The notes: generated by a model from the letters alone, not told the origin. Shown: positions 28,148-36,916, counted from the stretch's first letter. The stretch: DNA of 64,000 nucleotides from Mycolicibacter virginiensis (GCF_022374935.2 NZ_CP092430.2:4526001-4590000), one strand, 5' to 3'. Program-made: numbers and translations.

Positions 28148-29527
28148 TCACGCGACTTGCACCCCGTCTCGGGGTTGTTCGGCAGCCTCGCGGCCGCGTC
28201 CCTTCCGCGCTTCACAGCCACCGGCCCGGCTACGCCGGGTCTTACGGTCGGCTCCACGCTTGACGGCGGCCCCAACTGGGCCGACGACGCTATTGGGTTC
28301 CTCGTAGCGCGCGAGGTTCACAGCGGCGCAATCATCACGCTGATGGAAGGCTGAACACGAGTCGCATTGCCAGTGTTCAGCCCAGCCGATGTCCTGCACA
28401 TGCCGGCAGGCATGACAAATTTTCGACGACGGAAACCAGCGGTCAGCGACCACCAGTTGTGACCCGTACCAGCGTGTCTTGTAGGACAGGTGCCGGCGCG
28501 GTGTGCCCAGAGCCGCATCGGAGAGGCCGCGCCGGCGAGCGCGGGCCCCCGGCAGGCCCTTTTGTCGCAGCATCCCCGCCGCATCCAACCCTTCCATCAC
28601 GATGCGGCCGTGAGTTTTGGCCAACCGTGTGGTCAGGACGTGCAGATGATGGGTGCGAACATCGTTGACCCGGCGATGCAGCCGGGACATCTCGGTGCTG
28701 CGCCCACGATAGCGGCGCGAGCCTTTCCTACACCGGGAGCGGGCACGACTGACGTGCCGCATTGCTTTGAGTGCCGCTTCGAGCGGTCGCGGATTGGGCA
28801 CCCGCTCAATCACATTGCCGTCAGCGTCGGCGACGGTGGCCAGCCGGCGCACCCCGACATCGACCCCCACCCGCGAGCCGGGACGGGCGGTATGGGGCTG
28901 TTGGGGGCGTTGCACCACCACCCGAACCGACAGGTCCAGCCGCGTACCGTTGCGCCGCACCGTCATCGCCAGGACCCGCGCCCGCCCCGCTCGGATGAGC
29001 CGTTCAATCCGACGGGTGTTCTCATGCGTACGAACAGTGCCAATGACCGGCAAGGTTAAGTGCCGGCGGTCGGGCTCGACGCGCATCGCCCCAGTCGTGA
29101 ACGACACTCGATCGGCGTCACGGCCCTTGCGCTTGAACCGCGGGAAACCCACCCGCTTACCGGTGCGCGCACCAGATCGGCTCTGCTGCCAGTTCCAGTA
29201 CGCATCCACCGCACCGGCCACCCCGTCGGCGTACGCCTCCTTCGAGCACTCCGGCCACCACACAACCCCGGTCTCGGCGTTGACACACACGCCGTCTTTG
29301 GCCTGATTCCAGCGTTTACGCAGTGACTGCAGCGACGGTTTCGCCGTCTCGACACCAGTCTCACGCCACGCCCTGGTATCGGCTTTCAGAACCGCCACAG
29401 CCCAGTTATATGCCTTACGGCGAGCACCGAAATGCCTAGCCAACGCGCGGGCCTGATCTTCGGTCGGGTCCAAAGTGAACCGGAAAGCCTGTACCCAACA
29501 GCCTTCGGGGATCTCGAAGCGCGCCAT
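28148..29527 (-). CDS. tnpB: TnpB, RNA-guided RuvC nuclease of an IS607-type element
   Basis: 459 residues. N-terminal FRFTLDPTEDQARALARHFG and AYNWAVAV are the usual OrfB start. RuvC residues are intact: Asp in VGVDVGVRRLATV, Glu in IVMEGLDAAGM, Asp in RDDCAAVNLARYE. A four-Cys zinc finger (CHAC...CDSC) precedes the last motif. The C-terminal tail (VGPVGAAVKRGADRKTRRSR and on) is conserved in mycobacterial copies and probably overlaps the omegaRNA, which in TnpB systems runs past the gene's 3' end. It should cut DNA using that RNA. The ATG overlaps the tnpA-remnant stop (TGATG). Confidence 0.9.
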   Translation of the reverse strand: MARFEIPEGCWVQAFRFTLDPTEDQARALARHFGARRKAYNWAVAVLKADTRAWRETGVETAKPSLQSLRKRWNQAKDGVCVNAETGVVWWPECSKEAYADGVAGAVDAYWNWQQSRSGARTGKRVGFPRFKRKGRDADRVSFTTGAMRVEPDRRHLTLPVIGTVRTHENTRRIERLIRAGRARVLAMTVRRNGTRLDLSVRVVVQRPQQPHTARPGSRVGVDVGVRRLATVADADGNVIERVPNPRPLEAALKAMRHVSRARSRCRKGSRRYRGRSTEMSRLHRRVNDVRTHHLHVLTTRLAKTHGRIVMEGLDAAGMLRQKGLPGARARRRGLSDAALGTPRRHLSYKTRWYGSQLVVADRWFPSSKICHACRHVQDIGWAEHWQCDSCSAFHQRDDCAAVNLARYEEPNSVVGPVGAAVKRGADRKTRRSRAGGCEARKGRGREAAEQPRDGVQVA

Positions 29528-29709
29528 CAGGGCGCCTCACCGTCATCGGCAGCCACAATAGCTCTTTTAGCCGGGTTGGCCGCGGCACGTCTCCCGTAGA
29601 CCTGGGCACACGTGCGGGTGAGGATCTCGGTCATATCGCGCACCAGAAACCAGCGATACGCGTTCACCCGAGCAGCACCGTTGCAGTCAGCCGCCGCCGC
29701 CAGATTCAT
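29527..29709 (-). pseudogene. tnpA: IS607 serine recombinase (TnpA), internally deleted in frame
   Basis: 60 residues from ATG 29709. Residues 1-21 (MNLAAAADCNGAARVNAYRW and F) are the MerR-like HTH start of IS607 TnpA. They continue directly into LVRDMTEILTRTCAQVYGRR and AAANPAKRAI, which is the C-terminal end of the same family (compare DLV-DM-EVLT--CARLYGRR-ARNRA as I recall in IS1535). About 130 residues holding the catalytic serine are gone while the frame is kept. The product could still be made, as a tiny HTH-containing peptide coupled to TnpB translation. Confidence 0.8.
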
Positions 29710-29809
29710 ACACCCGTTCCTACAACGCACCACCGACAACTACCGAGCACCCAGACCTCAACAGCTGACAACCCCGGAGGGGCGCATGGCCGCTTGCTAG
29801 TCTTGCCCC

Positions 29810-30550
29810 GTGCGCCGGCGGGCCGTTGTCTGTGTCGCCTCGGCCGCGTGCTTGCTCGCGGCCGGCATTGTCGCGCCCGCCGCGCCGGCAGATCCCGCAA
29901 ACCCCGCCGTCGCCGGCAAGATGGTGTTTCTAGACCCCGGGCACAGCGGCGCCAACGACGCCTCGATCGCCCGGCAGGTTCCGAACGGGCGCGGCGGTAC
30001 CAAGCCGTGTCAGACCAGCGGAACCGCCGCCGACGACGGCTATCCCGAGCACAGCCTGAACTGGGACGTGACCAACCGGATCCGGACGGAACTCGAGCGG
30101 CTTGGAGTGCACACCGAACTCTCGCGTGGCGACGACACCTCGGTAGGCCCATGCATCGACGCGCGCGCCGCAGCGGCCAACGCCGCGCACCCGGACGCGA
30201 TCGTGTCCATCCACGCCGACGGCGGGCCCGCCTCAGGCCGCGGGTTTCACGTCAACTACTCCAGCCCAGCGCTCAATGACGCCCAGTCCGGTCCGGCGGT
30301 GGCGCTGGCCGGCGACATCCGGGATTCCCTGTTGGCCGCGGGAATTCCCCAGTCCAGCTATCTCGGTGCCGACGGCCTGTACGGGCGCGCGGATCTGGCC
30401 GGGCTGAATCTGGCCGAGTATCCGGCGGTGCTGGTCGAGTTGGGCAACATGCGTAATGCCCAGGACGCGGCGCTGCTGGAAAGTGCCGACGGGCGAGCTC
30501 AGTACGCCGCGGCGGTCACCAACGGGATCGTGGCCTACCTCAGCAGGTGA
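29810..30550 (+). CDS. Second secreted zinc N-acetylmuramoyl-L-alanine amidase
   Basis: 246 residues from GTG 29810. Signal peptide about 1-28 (ending APAAPADPA). The Amidase_3 residues match the copy at 2514: [24 protein letters not shown] and VELGNM, plus the two Cys in PCQTSG and [10 protein letters not shown]. It should cleave amide bonds in peptidoglycan stems outside the membrane. It heads a run of three genes: the metallopeptidase start overlaps or nearly touches its stop (GTGA/ATG at 30547-30555), and the DUF4333 gene follows. The IS607 remnant lies just upstream and may have supplied or removed promoter sequence. Confidence 0.9.
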   Translation: MRRRAVVCVASAACLLAAGIVAPAAPADPANPAVAGKMVFLDPGHSGANDASIARQVPNGRGGTKPCQTSGTAADDGYPEHSLNWDVTNRIRTELERLGVHTELSRGDDTSVGPCIDARAAAANAAHPDAIVSIHADGGPASGRGFHVNYSSPALNDAQSGPAVALAGDIRDSLLAAGIPQSSYLGADGLYGRADLAGLNLAEYPAVLVELGNMRNAQDAALLESADGRAQYAAAVTNGIVAYLSR

Positions 30551-30552
30551 CG

Positions 30553-32016
30553 ATGTCTCAATGCGGATTCGGCCGTGCCGCCAGAACACTTTTCGGGGTG
30601 GCCGCCCTGACCCTGGCGCTGACGGGCTGCTCAGGCAACAGCACCCCGACGGTGATCGCTGGGCATGCGATATCGATGCTGTATGACCCCGGACGGGTCG
30701 GCGGGCTGCCCACCGCGGAAGGTCCCAGCGGCCCGCGCGGTGACGTTCCGCCGGTCACCGCCCGGGTGCAAAACAGCGACGGCGGGGACATCGACCGCCT
30801 GTCGCTGCTGGCGATCGATGACATCGAGGACTTCTGGGCGCAGCACTACGCCGAGGCGCTGCGCGGACGCTTTCAGCCGGTCTCGACGCTGATGTCGTAT
30901 GACTCCACCGACGCAGACGGCCCGTCGGTGTGCGGCGGCGACGTCTATCACCTGCCGAACGCGATGTATTGCCGCCGGATGGACACCATGGCCTGGGACC
31001 GCGCCAAGTTCTTGCCCACCGCCCGAAAGTACTTCGGCGACATGGCGATCAACGGGACGCTGGCTCACGAATACGGGCATGCCCTGCAGAACATGGCGGG
31101 GATCGTCAACCCGCTGACGCGCACCCTGGTCCGCGAACAGCAGGCCGACTGTCTTGCCGGGGTGTATCTGCAATGGGTGGCCGCGGGCAGTTCCTCACGA
31201 ATGCAGTTGAGCACCGGCGACGGCCTCAACCATGTGCTGGCCGGGCTGATCGTGATCCGCGACCCGGTGTCGACGCCGGACAATCCGGTCTCGATCTCTG
31301 ATGAGCATGGCACCGCGCTGGACCGGGTCGGTGCTTTCCAGACCGGCTTCGACGGCGGCGCGGCGATGTGCGCCGAGATCGACATGGACGAGATCCGCAA
31401 GCGCCGCGGCGATCTGCCCAATTCCCTGTTCGATTCGGAGAACCCGCAAAGCGACCTCACGATCGACGCGTCGGTGTTGTCGACCCTGATGGAGCAGCTG
31501 GGCCAGATCTTCGGCTTGTCCCGTCCGCCGGAGCTGTCCACGTCGGGCAAATGCCCCAGTGGCCGCCACCCCGACCCGGTGGCCTACTGCCCGGAGTCCA
31601 ACCTCATCGTCGTCGATCTGGCCGGCCTGCAGGAGATGAGCGCGCCGACCGATCAGTCGACGCTGGGTATGCCGCAGGGCGACAACACCGGATTGTCGGC
31701 TGTCACATCGCGGTATGCGCTTGCGGTGCAACGGGAACGCGAGGTCGGCTTGGAGTCGGCGGCGGCGGCGTTGCGCACCGCGTGCCTGACCGGGGTGGCC
31801 CAGCGCCGGATGGCCGAGCCCATGACGCTGTCATCGGGCCAGGGCTTGACGCTGGCCGGCGGCGACCTCGACGAGGCGGTGACCGGCCTGCTGATGAACG
31901 GAATCGTCGCCAGCGACGCCGAAGACAACACCGTGCCGGCGGGTTTCACCCGGATCCTCGCGTTCCGCTCCGGGCTGCACGGCGACATCGACGGATGCTT
32001 CGAGCGGTTCCCGTGA
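30553..32016 (+). CDS. Lipoprotein with neutral zinc metallopeptidase domain
   Basis: 487 residues from ATG 30553; GTG 30547 is the alternative, overlapping the amidase stop. Lipobox LALTGCSG (lipidated Cys near 25). Gluzincin motif LAHEYGHALQ (HEYGH, about 175) with a downstream acidic segment VREQQADCLAGVYLQW supplying the third ligand. This is the layout of the YpfJ-type putative neutral metallopeptidases. Several Cys pairs suggest disulfides. It is anchored to the outer face of the membrane. Sitting directly after a cell-wall amidase, it may process envelope proteins; the substrate is unknown. Confidence 0.82.
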   Translation: MSQCGFGRAARTLFGVAALTLALTGCSGNSTPTVIAGHAISMLYDPGRVGGLPTAEGPSGPRGDVPPVTARVQNSDGGDIDRLSLLAIDDIEDFWAQHYAEALRGRFQPVSTLMSYDSTDADGPSVCGGDVYHLPNAMYCRRMDTMAWDRAKFLPTARKYFGDMAINGTLAHEYGHALQNMAGIVNPLTRTLVREQQADCLAGVYLQWVAAGSSSRMQLSTGDGLNHVLAGLIVIRDPVSTPDNPVSISDEHGTALDRVGAFQTGFDGGAAMCAEIDMDEIRKRRGDLPNSLFDSENPQSDLTIDASVLSTLMEQLGQIFGLSRPPELSTSGKCPSGRHPDPVAYCPESNLIVVDLAGLQEMSAPTDQSTLGMPQGDNTGLSAVTSRYALAVQREREVGLESAAAALRTACLTGVAQRRMAEPMTLSSGQGLTLAGGDLDEAVTGLLMNGIVASDAEDNTVPAGFTRILAFRSGLHGDIDGCFERFP

Positions 32017-32029
32017 TGGGCGTGACGTC

Positions 32030-32674
32030 ATGAACCGCCCCGACGACCCGCGCGAACGGCCGGAGCGGCGAACCACGCCGATACCGCGGCCCCCACAGCA
32101 GCCGCAGCGGCCGCGCGGGCCACAGGGGCCACCGCCGCAGCGACCACGGCCACCCGAACGGCCCTGGTATCTGGAGGTCCGCCGACCCCCGACACCCCCG
32201 CCGCACCGAGTGCCACCGCCCCCGCAGCCGCACCGGCCGCCGCCGTCGGGACCTCGGGCTCCGGTACCGCCGGACCGTCGCCAGGCGCGGGCGGGCTCGG
32301 ATGGCGGTGCCCCGAAACCGGGGGGCCCGCAACCTCCGTCGAACCGCGCCGTGCTGATCGCCGCGGGCCTGACCGGACTACTCGCCCTCGGCGTGCTTCT
32401 GGTGTTGGTACTGCGCGGCACCGTCGGCGGCTCGGGCCCCGTCGAACTCGATGTGCTCAAGGCCCAAGACGGTGTCCGCCAGGTGCTCACCGACCCGATC
32501 AACGGCTATGGACGTGACAACGTGACCAATGTCCGATGCAACAACGGGGTGAATCCGACCGTGCGCAAGGGCACCAGTTTCAGCTGTGTGGTCACTGTCG
32601 ACGGCGCTCAGCGCCGGGTGCTCGTGGAGTTCACCGACGACGCCGGGACGTATGCGGTCGACCGTCCGCGGTGA
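32030..32674 (+). CDS. Proline-rich membrane protein with DUF4333 domain
   Basis: 214 residues. The first 100 are Pro/Arg-rich and cytoplasmic (PPQQPQRPRGPQGPPPQRPR). One membrane segment follows (AVLIAAGLTGLLALGVLLVL, about 107-126). The outside part is a small DUF4333 domain with LTDPINGYGRDNVTNVRCNN, FSCVVTVDGAQRRVLVEFTD and one Cys pair. Mycobacteria have many such proteins without known function. It starts 14 bp after the metallopeptidase stop, completing a three-gene envelope unit. Confidence 0.8.
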   Translation: MNRPDDPRERPERRTTPIPRPPQQPQRPRGPQGPPPQRPRPPERPWYLEVRRPPTPPPHRVPPPPQPHRPPPSGPRAPVPPDRRQARAGSDGGAPKPGGPQPPSNRAVLIAAGLTGLLALGVLLVLVLRGTVGGSGPVELDVLKAQDGVRQVLTDPINGYGRDNVTNVRCNNGVNPTVRKGTSFSCVVTVDGAQRRVLVEFTDDAGTYAVDRPR

Positions 32675-32710
32675 GGTCTTAGCTGGTAAAACGCGGAAAT
32701 GTCACCGCAA

Positions 32711-32731
32711 AGACGTTGTTGGGCAACGTCT
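32711..32731 (+). terminator. Hairpin after the DUF4333 gene, upstream of the FNT gene
   Basis: AGACGTTG (32711-32718) pairs perfectly with CAACGTCT (32724-32731) around TTGGG. It lies 37 bp after the DUF4333 stop and about 110 bp before the channel gene. No U-run follows. It is either a terminator for the upstream unit or part of the leader of the channel gene. Nothing else is evident in 32675-32838. Confidence 0.4.
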
Positions 32732-32838
32732 GTGGGCTGGCTAGGAGTTGGCTGGCGAGCTAGGACCGACCGGGCCGCAGCGAAATAGGGTCACACGCGC
32801 CGATCCAACTACCGCGCCCCGTGGCCCTGAGGAGTTCG

Positions 32839-33681
32839 ATGACCTACGTCAAGCCGCCCGAGCTGATCAATGTGATGATCGACGCCGGCCAGTCCAAGAT
32901 TTTCATGTCCACCCGCGACACCCTGATCCGCGCATTCATGGCCGGCGCGACACTGGCACTGGGCGCGGCGTTCGCGGTGACCATGACGGTGCAGACCGGT
33001 CACGCGATCATCGGGGCAATGCTGTTTCCGGCCGGTTTTTGCATCCTCTACCTGCTCGGATACGACCTGCTGACCGGCGTGTTCGTGTTGGCGCCGCTGG
33101 CCTGGCTCGACAAGCGTCCCGGTGTCACGATCGGCGGGGTGCTGCGGAACTGGGGACTGGTCTTCCTCGGCAACTTCGCCGGCGCTTTCACCGTCGCGGT
33201 GCTGATGGCGATCGTGTTCACCTACGGCTTCTCCAGCCCGCCCAACGAAATCGGTCAGGCGATCGGGCACATCGGCGAGGCGCGCACGCTCGGTTATGCC
33301 GCACACGGCTTTCCGGGCATGCTGACGTTGTTCGTGCGCGGCATGTTGTGCAACTGGATGGTCTCCACCGGCGTCGTCGGGGCCATGCTGGCCACCGACG
33401 TCACCGGAAAGGTGATCGCCATGTGGCTGCCCGTATCACTGTTCTTCGCAATGGGATTCGAGCACTCTGTCGTCAACATGTACCTGTTCCCCTCCGGCCT
33501 GATGCTCGGCGGGCACTTCACCATCCTGGACTACATCGAGTGGAACGAGATTCCCACGGTGCTGGGCAATCTGGTGGGCGGATTGGCGTTCACCGGGTTG
33601 GCGATGTACGCGACGCATTCGCGGACCGCACCCAAACGCAACACTGCGACGGTGCAGAAGGAAGTGATCGCGGGGGTCTGA
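32839..33681 (+). CDS. Formate/nitrite transporter (FNT) family channel
   Basis: 280 residues from ATG 32839, with GAGGAG 6 bp upstream. FNT pattern with six membrane segments: TRDTLIRAFMAGATLALGAA, FPAGFCILYLLGYDLLTGVF, WGLVFLGNFAGAFTVAVLM, FVRGMLCNWMVSTGVVGAML and GFEHSVVNMYLFPSGLM, where the last His is the conserved FNT pore histidine. It moves formate, nitrite or a similar small anion as a pentamer. No nitrite reductase or formate enzyme is next to it. Confidence 0.9.
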   Translation: MTYVKPPELINVMIDAGQSKIFMSTRDTLIRAFMAGATLALGAAFAVTMTVQTGHAIIGAMLFPAGFCILYLLGYDLLTGVFVLAPLAWLDKRPGVTIGGVLRNWGLVFLGNFAGAFTVAVLMAIVFTYGFSSPPNEIGQAIGHIGEARTLGYAAHGFPGMLTLFVRGMLCNWMVSTGVVGAMLATDVTGKVIAMWLPVSLFFAMGFEHSVVNMYLFPSGLMLGGHFTILDYIEWNEIPTVLGNLVGGLAFTGLAMYATHSRTAPKRNTATVQKEVIAGV

Positions 33682-33739
33682 CGGCCATCCGGTAGATCCA
33701 CCGGGGCGGGCCATGGCGGCCTGACGACCAGTGAACGCA

Positions 33740-33780
33740 AAAATGACCCCCTACCTGCAGCTGCAGATAGGGGGCATTTT
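33740..33780 (-). terminator. Bidirectional intrinsic terminator between the FNT gene and tRNA-Ser(CGA)
   Basis: AAAATG-CCCCCTA (33740-33753) pairs with TAGGGGGCATTTT (33768-33780), enclosing a CTGCAGCTGCAG palindrome. On the minus strand the stem is followed by TTTTT, a textbook rho-independent end for the tRNA; it can also stop transcripts of the FNT gene on the plus strand. Confidence 0.85.
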
Positions 33781-33782
33781 GG

Positions 33783-33870
33783 CGGTGGCGGAGGGATTTG
33801 AACCCTCGGTGGGGGGTTACCCCACACACGCTTTCGAGGCGTGCTCCTTAGGCCGCTCGGACACGCCACC
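33783..33870 (-). tRNA. tRNA-Ser (CGA anticodon)
   Basis: Read on the minus strand, GGTGGCG (33870-33864) pairs with CGCCACC (33790-33784), discriminator G. The anticodon stem-loop CACGCCTCGAAAGCGTG gives CGA. A long variable arm with the GGGGTAACCCC stem confirms a serine tRNA. CCA is not encoded. 88 nt. Confidence 0.95.
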
Positions 33871-33899
33871 GCGGGACAGCGTACCCAATGAGGGGGCGA

Positions 33900-34367
33900 T
33901 CAACCCAATCGCTGCCGGGCGAAGAACGCTTCCAGTGGTGCAGCGCACTCTGCGGCGAGCACTCCACCACGTACTTCGGGGCGGTGGTTGAGCCGGCGAT
34001 CCCGCACCACGTCCCACAGCGAACCGACCGCCCCGGTCTTGGGTTCGAAGGCCCCGAACACCAGGCGTTCCACCCGCGCGGCCACCAGCGCGCCCGCGCA
34101 CATGGTGCACGGCTCCAGGGTGACGGCCAAGGTCGCGCCGGTCAGCCGCCAACCGTCACCGAGGACGGCGGCAGCAGCGCGGATGGCCAGCAGTTCGGCG
34201 TGCGCGGTCGGGTCTGACAGGGCTTCGCGCGCATTGGCGGCCTGGGCCAGCACGGTGCCGTCGGGACCTACCACCACCGCACCCACCGGCACGTCGCGGG
34301 GCCCGGCCTGGCCGGCGGCCACCAGGGCCGCGCGGATCAGGTCCTCGTCGGTGAGCGGACCGCTCAC
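33900..34367 (-). CDS. tadA: tRNA-adenosine(34) deaminase
   Basis: 155 residues from GTG 34367. Deaminase motifs HAELLAI (zinc His and catalytic Glu, about 55-57) and PCTMCAGAL (two zinc Cys, about 86-89) are intact. TadA converts A34 of tRNA-Arg(ACG) to inosine; a tRNA-Arg(ACG) is in this window at 49351. The start overlaps the stop of the associated-protein gene (GTGA). Downstream is tRNA-Ser(CGA) on the same strand. Confidence 0.93.
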   Translation of the reverse strand: MSGPLTDEDLIRAALVAAGQAGPRDVPVGAVVVGPDGTVLAQAANAREALSDPTAHAELLAIRAAAAVLGDGWRLTGATLAVTLEPCTMCAGALVAARVERLVFGAFEPKTGAVGSLWDVVRDRRLNHRPEVRGGVLAAECAAPLEAFFARQRLG

Positions 34368-34885
34368 CGATTGCGTCGCGGCAGGGCCGCGGTGAGCTGC
34401 TCGTCGAAGCCCATCTCGTTGGCGATTCGGTGCAGCTGCTCGTCGACGGCCAGGTCGGACTCGTCGAGGATGACGCCGAGCACCGCGGCGGGCAGGCCGA
34501 TGTCGGACAGCACCCCCAGGTCGCCCTCTTCGAAGGGGTCGGCATCTTCCAGGTCGTCGGCGTCGATGTCGGCGTCGATCTCCTCAAGTACCTCGTCGGC
34601 GAGGTCGTAATCCAGGGCTGCCGTGGCATCCGAGAGCAGCAGGCGGGTGCCGGCCGGGCCCGGCCGGATAATCACGAAGAACTCGTGGTCGACATTGATC
34701 AGACCGAAAACAGCTCCGGCGCTGCGCAGTTCACGTAGCTCGGTCTCTGCTGTGGACAGGCTGGTAAGGGCCGCGGCACGCATCGACGTACAACGCCACT
34801 TGCCGTCTTCGCGCACAACAGCCACTCCGAAACCGTCCAGCGTCTCTGCCGGCCGGCCCGGTGCAGACGAGCTCTGTGCTCCCAT
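34364..34885 (-). CDS. tRNA adenosine deaminase-associated protein (Rv3753c type)
   Basis: 173 residues. GFGVAVVREDGKWRCTSMRA, LSTAETELRELRSAGAVFGL and a strongly acidic middle (DEVLEEIDADIDADDLEDAD) match the protein found directly upstream of tadA throughout actinobacteria. It is thought to accompany TadA, but its role is not established. The operon overlaps tadA by four bases. The start at 34885 is an ATG about 30-60 bp from the divergent tyrA start, so the two share a promoter region. Confidence 0.87.
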   Translation of the reverse strand: MGAQSSSAPGRPAETLDGFGVAVVREDGKWRCTSMRAAALTSLSTAETELRELRSAGAVFGLINVDHEFFVIIRPGPAGTRLLLSDATAALDYDLADEVLEEIDADIDADDLEDADPFEEGDLGVLSDIGLPAAVLGVILDESDLAVDEQLHRIANEMGFDEQLTAALPRRNR

Positions 34886-34942
34886 GGGCGCCTACGGTAG
34901 TCGCCGCTTACGCCCTTGACCAGCGTGTGCCAACCTGGACAG

Positions 34943-35911
34943 GTGGCAGTAAGCGCAGTGAAAACTCCGGTGTGTGTTTTGGGGCTCGGCCTGATCGGCG
35001 GTTCGGTGCTGCGTGCAGCCGCGGCGGCAGGCCGGATGGCGTTCGGCTACAACAGGTCGGCCGACGGGGTGAACGCCGCCGTCGCCGACGGATTCGACGC
35101 CACCACCGAGCTGGAGACGGCCCTGAAGCGGGCCGCGGCGACCGGTGCGCTGATCGTGATCGCCGTCCCGGTCCCGGCGCTGCCGATGCTGCTCGGCCCC
35201 ATCGGCCGCCTGGCACCCGAATGCCCGTTGACCGACGTCACCAGCGTCAAGAGCCCGGTGCTCGACGAGATCACCGCCGCGGGACTGCAAGCTCGCTTCG
35301 TCGGCGGCCATCCGATGGCTGGCACCGCCCACTCCGGTTGGCCGGCCGGGCACGCCGATCTGTTCCAGGGCGCACCATGGGTGATCAGCGTCGACGACCA
35401 CGTGGACCCGGCGGTGTTCGCTGAGGTGCTGGACCTGATTCTGGACTGCGGGTCGCTGGCGGTACCGGCGCGCTCGGAGGAACACGATGCGGCCGCGGCC
35501 GCCATCTCTCACCTGCCGCACCTGATGGCTGAGGCGCTGGCGGTGACGGCGGCCGACGTACCGCTGGCGTTCGCGCTGGCCGCCGGCTCCTTCCGCGACG
35601 GCACCCGGGTGGCCGGCACGGCTCCAGACCTGGTCCGGGCCATGTGTGAGGCCAACTGGCAGCGGTTGCTGCCGGCGCTGGATCGCGCGATCGCACTGTT
35701 GGCCGATGCGCGTGATTCGCTGTCGGCCTCGGATTCGGTAGCCGAACTGGTCAATCATGGGCACGCCGCCCGAACGCGCTACGACAACTTCCCCCGCAGC
35801 GAGATCGTCACGGTCGTCGTCGGTGCCAAGGACTGGCGCCGCGAATTGGCCGCCGCCGGCCGGGCCGGCGGGGTGATCAGATCCGCGTTGCCAACCCGGG
35901 ATAGTCGATGA
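34943..35911 (+). CDS. tyrA: Prephenate dehydrogenase
   Basis: 322 residues from GTG 34943; GTG 34958 would leave just VKTPVCVLG, and a TTG at 34916 looks too long. Rossmann motif [17 protein letters not shown] is at the very N-terminus. [12 protein letters not shown] and [15 protein letters not shown] are substrate-binding blocks, with the conserved His in HPMAGT. It makes 4-hydroxyphenylpyruvate for tyrosine synthesis in the cytoplasm. The 3' end overlaps the convergent glycolipid-binding gene by 35 bp. Confidence 0.92.
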   Translation: MAVSAVKTPVCVLGLGLIGGSVLRAAAAAGRMAFGYNRSADGVNAAVADGFDATTELETALKRAAATGALIVIAVPVPALPMLLGPIGRLAPECPLTDVTSVKSPVLDEITAAGLQARFVGGHPMAGTAHSGWPAGHADLFQGAPWVISVDDHVDPAVFAEVLDLILDCGSLAVPARSEEHDAAAAAISHLPHLMAEALAVTAADVPLAFALAAGSFRDGTRVAGTAPDLVRAMCEANWQRLLPALDRAIALLADARDSLSASDSVAELVNHGHAARTRYDNFPRSEIVTVVVGAKDWRRELAAAGRAGGVIRSALPTRDSR

Positions 35912-36476
35912 CGAAGCCGTCGGCGTCGACGGTGATGGTGGTGCCGCGGGCATCGGTGCCCGGGGTGATCACCTTGATGCCAGGCTGGGTCCCGGCGCTG
36001 CTGTAGCTGGCGGTCGCCGCCACCACCGACATGTCGGGCAGGTTCAGGTACAGCGTGGGCAGGGTGATCGCTGCCGCCCGCTCGTGCAGCCGGGCCCGCC
36101 GGATCGGCAAGGTGTTGAAGAACGGGCTGAACAGCATGTCGATGTCCAGGGCACCGTCATAGCCGGCGCGGGACTGGCCCCGGGCGTCAGTGACCAGCCA
36201 CATGTTCTCTTCGTCGCGGGCGATCACCAGCTGGCGTTCCCGTTCGGCGAGGGTGACCGTCAGCCCCAGCCGTTTGGTGGCGCCGGACTCATCGGTGTGC
36301 AGGTCGTAGTAGACGCCGAACGCCGGATGGTCGGCGGTGGCCCCGGCCACGATGCGGCCGTTGGCCCGAATCCGGTTTCCGGACAGCTGCACACGTACCG
36401 ATTCCATCCGGGGGGCGTCGGGCGCGCGCCAGGTCAGAATCGCCGGCCACTGGCCGGACGGGGCTGCACTCACCAA
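35877..36476 (-). CDS. Putative glycolipid-binding protein (DUF1089/Rv3755c type)
   Basis: 199 residues. The all-beta pattern with [57 protein letters not shown] and [11 protein letters not shown] fits the putative glycolipid-binding family. No signal peptide is present, so it is probably cytoplasmic or peripheral. It is convergent with tyrA and overlaps its last 35 bp, so one gene's 3' end is constrained by the other. The function is not known. Confidence 0.82.
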   Translation of the reverse strand: MVSAAPSGQWPAILTWRAPDAPRMESVRVQLSGNRIRANGRIVAGATADHPAFGVYYDLHTDESGATKRLGLTVTLAERERQLVIARDEENMWLVTDARGQSRAGYDGALDIDMLFSPFFNTLPIRRARLHERAAAITLPTLYLNLPDMSVVAATASYSSAGTQPGIKVITPGTDARGTTITVDADGFVIDYPGLATRI

Positions 36477-36577
36477 CCCACCGTAAGCGACCGGCCAACG
36501 ATCCGCAGTGAGGCCCCCCGCCGCGCAAACTCACCAGAACCCGTTCATTTCCGGGTCCTACGCGGCAAGATGTCCTC

Positions 36578-36907
36578 ATGAGCAGCGACCCGAGCGTGCC
36601 CGTCGACCCGCCTGCGGGCGAAGCCAGCACCCCGCCGCCTGCGGCGACGATGCCGTTCACCCGTGCCGGCGCGCTGTGGAGCGCGCTGATCGCTGGTTTT
36701 CTGGTCCTGATCGTGTTGCTGGTGTTCGTCACCCAGAACACGGATCCGGTCGACCTGGCGTTTTTGACCTGGACCTGGAGCCTGCCCAAGGGCGTGGCGA
36801 TCCTGCTGGCGGCGATCTGCGGCGGGCTGGTGACCGCCCTGGTGGGGACCGCGCGGATCTTCCAGCTGCGTCGCGCCGCCAAGAAGACCCTCGCGGCCCG
36901 GCGGTAG
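36578..36907 (+). CDS. LapA-domain (DUF1049) membrane protein (Rv3760 type)
   Basis: 109 residues. Pro/Ala-rich start, then two membrane segments (LWSALIAGFLVLIVLLVFVT about 31-50, and ILLAAICGGLVTALVGTAR about 70-88) separated by QNTDPVDLAFLTWTWSLPKG, the LapA signature. A basic tail RAAKKTLAARR follows. LapA partners act in envelope lipid assembly in Gram-negatives; the mycobacterial role is open. Confidence 0.85.
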   Translation: MSSDPSVPVDPPAGEASTPPPAATMPFTRAGALWSALIAGFLVLIVLLVFVTQNTDPVDLAFLTWTWSLPKGVAILLAAICGGLVTALVGTARIFQLRRAAKKTLAARR

Positions 36908-36916
36908 CCCGCCGGA

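Larger units (their letters stand above)
28130..29800 (-). mobile_element. IS607-type insertion element with a gutted recombinase
   Basis: Contains a near-complete tnpB and, upstream of it, a tnpA cut down to its two ends. Boundaries are estimates: the left end is between the WS/DGAT start and the tnpB stop (28109-28147, where AGTGATC occurs twice), and the right end lies before the amidase start at 29810. IS607 elements have no terminal inverted repeats, so the ends cannot be read directly. With the catalytic domain of TnpA missing the element cannot move by itself. Confidence 0.75.

Noticed and set aside
29527..29709. Independent small transcription regulator
   Set aside because: Both ends match IS607 TnpA ends with the middle missing and it overlaps tnpB, so a deletion remnant is simpler, although the peptide may still be made.
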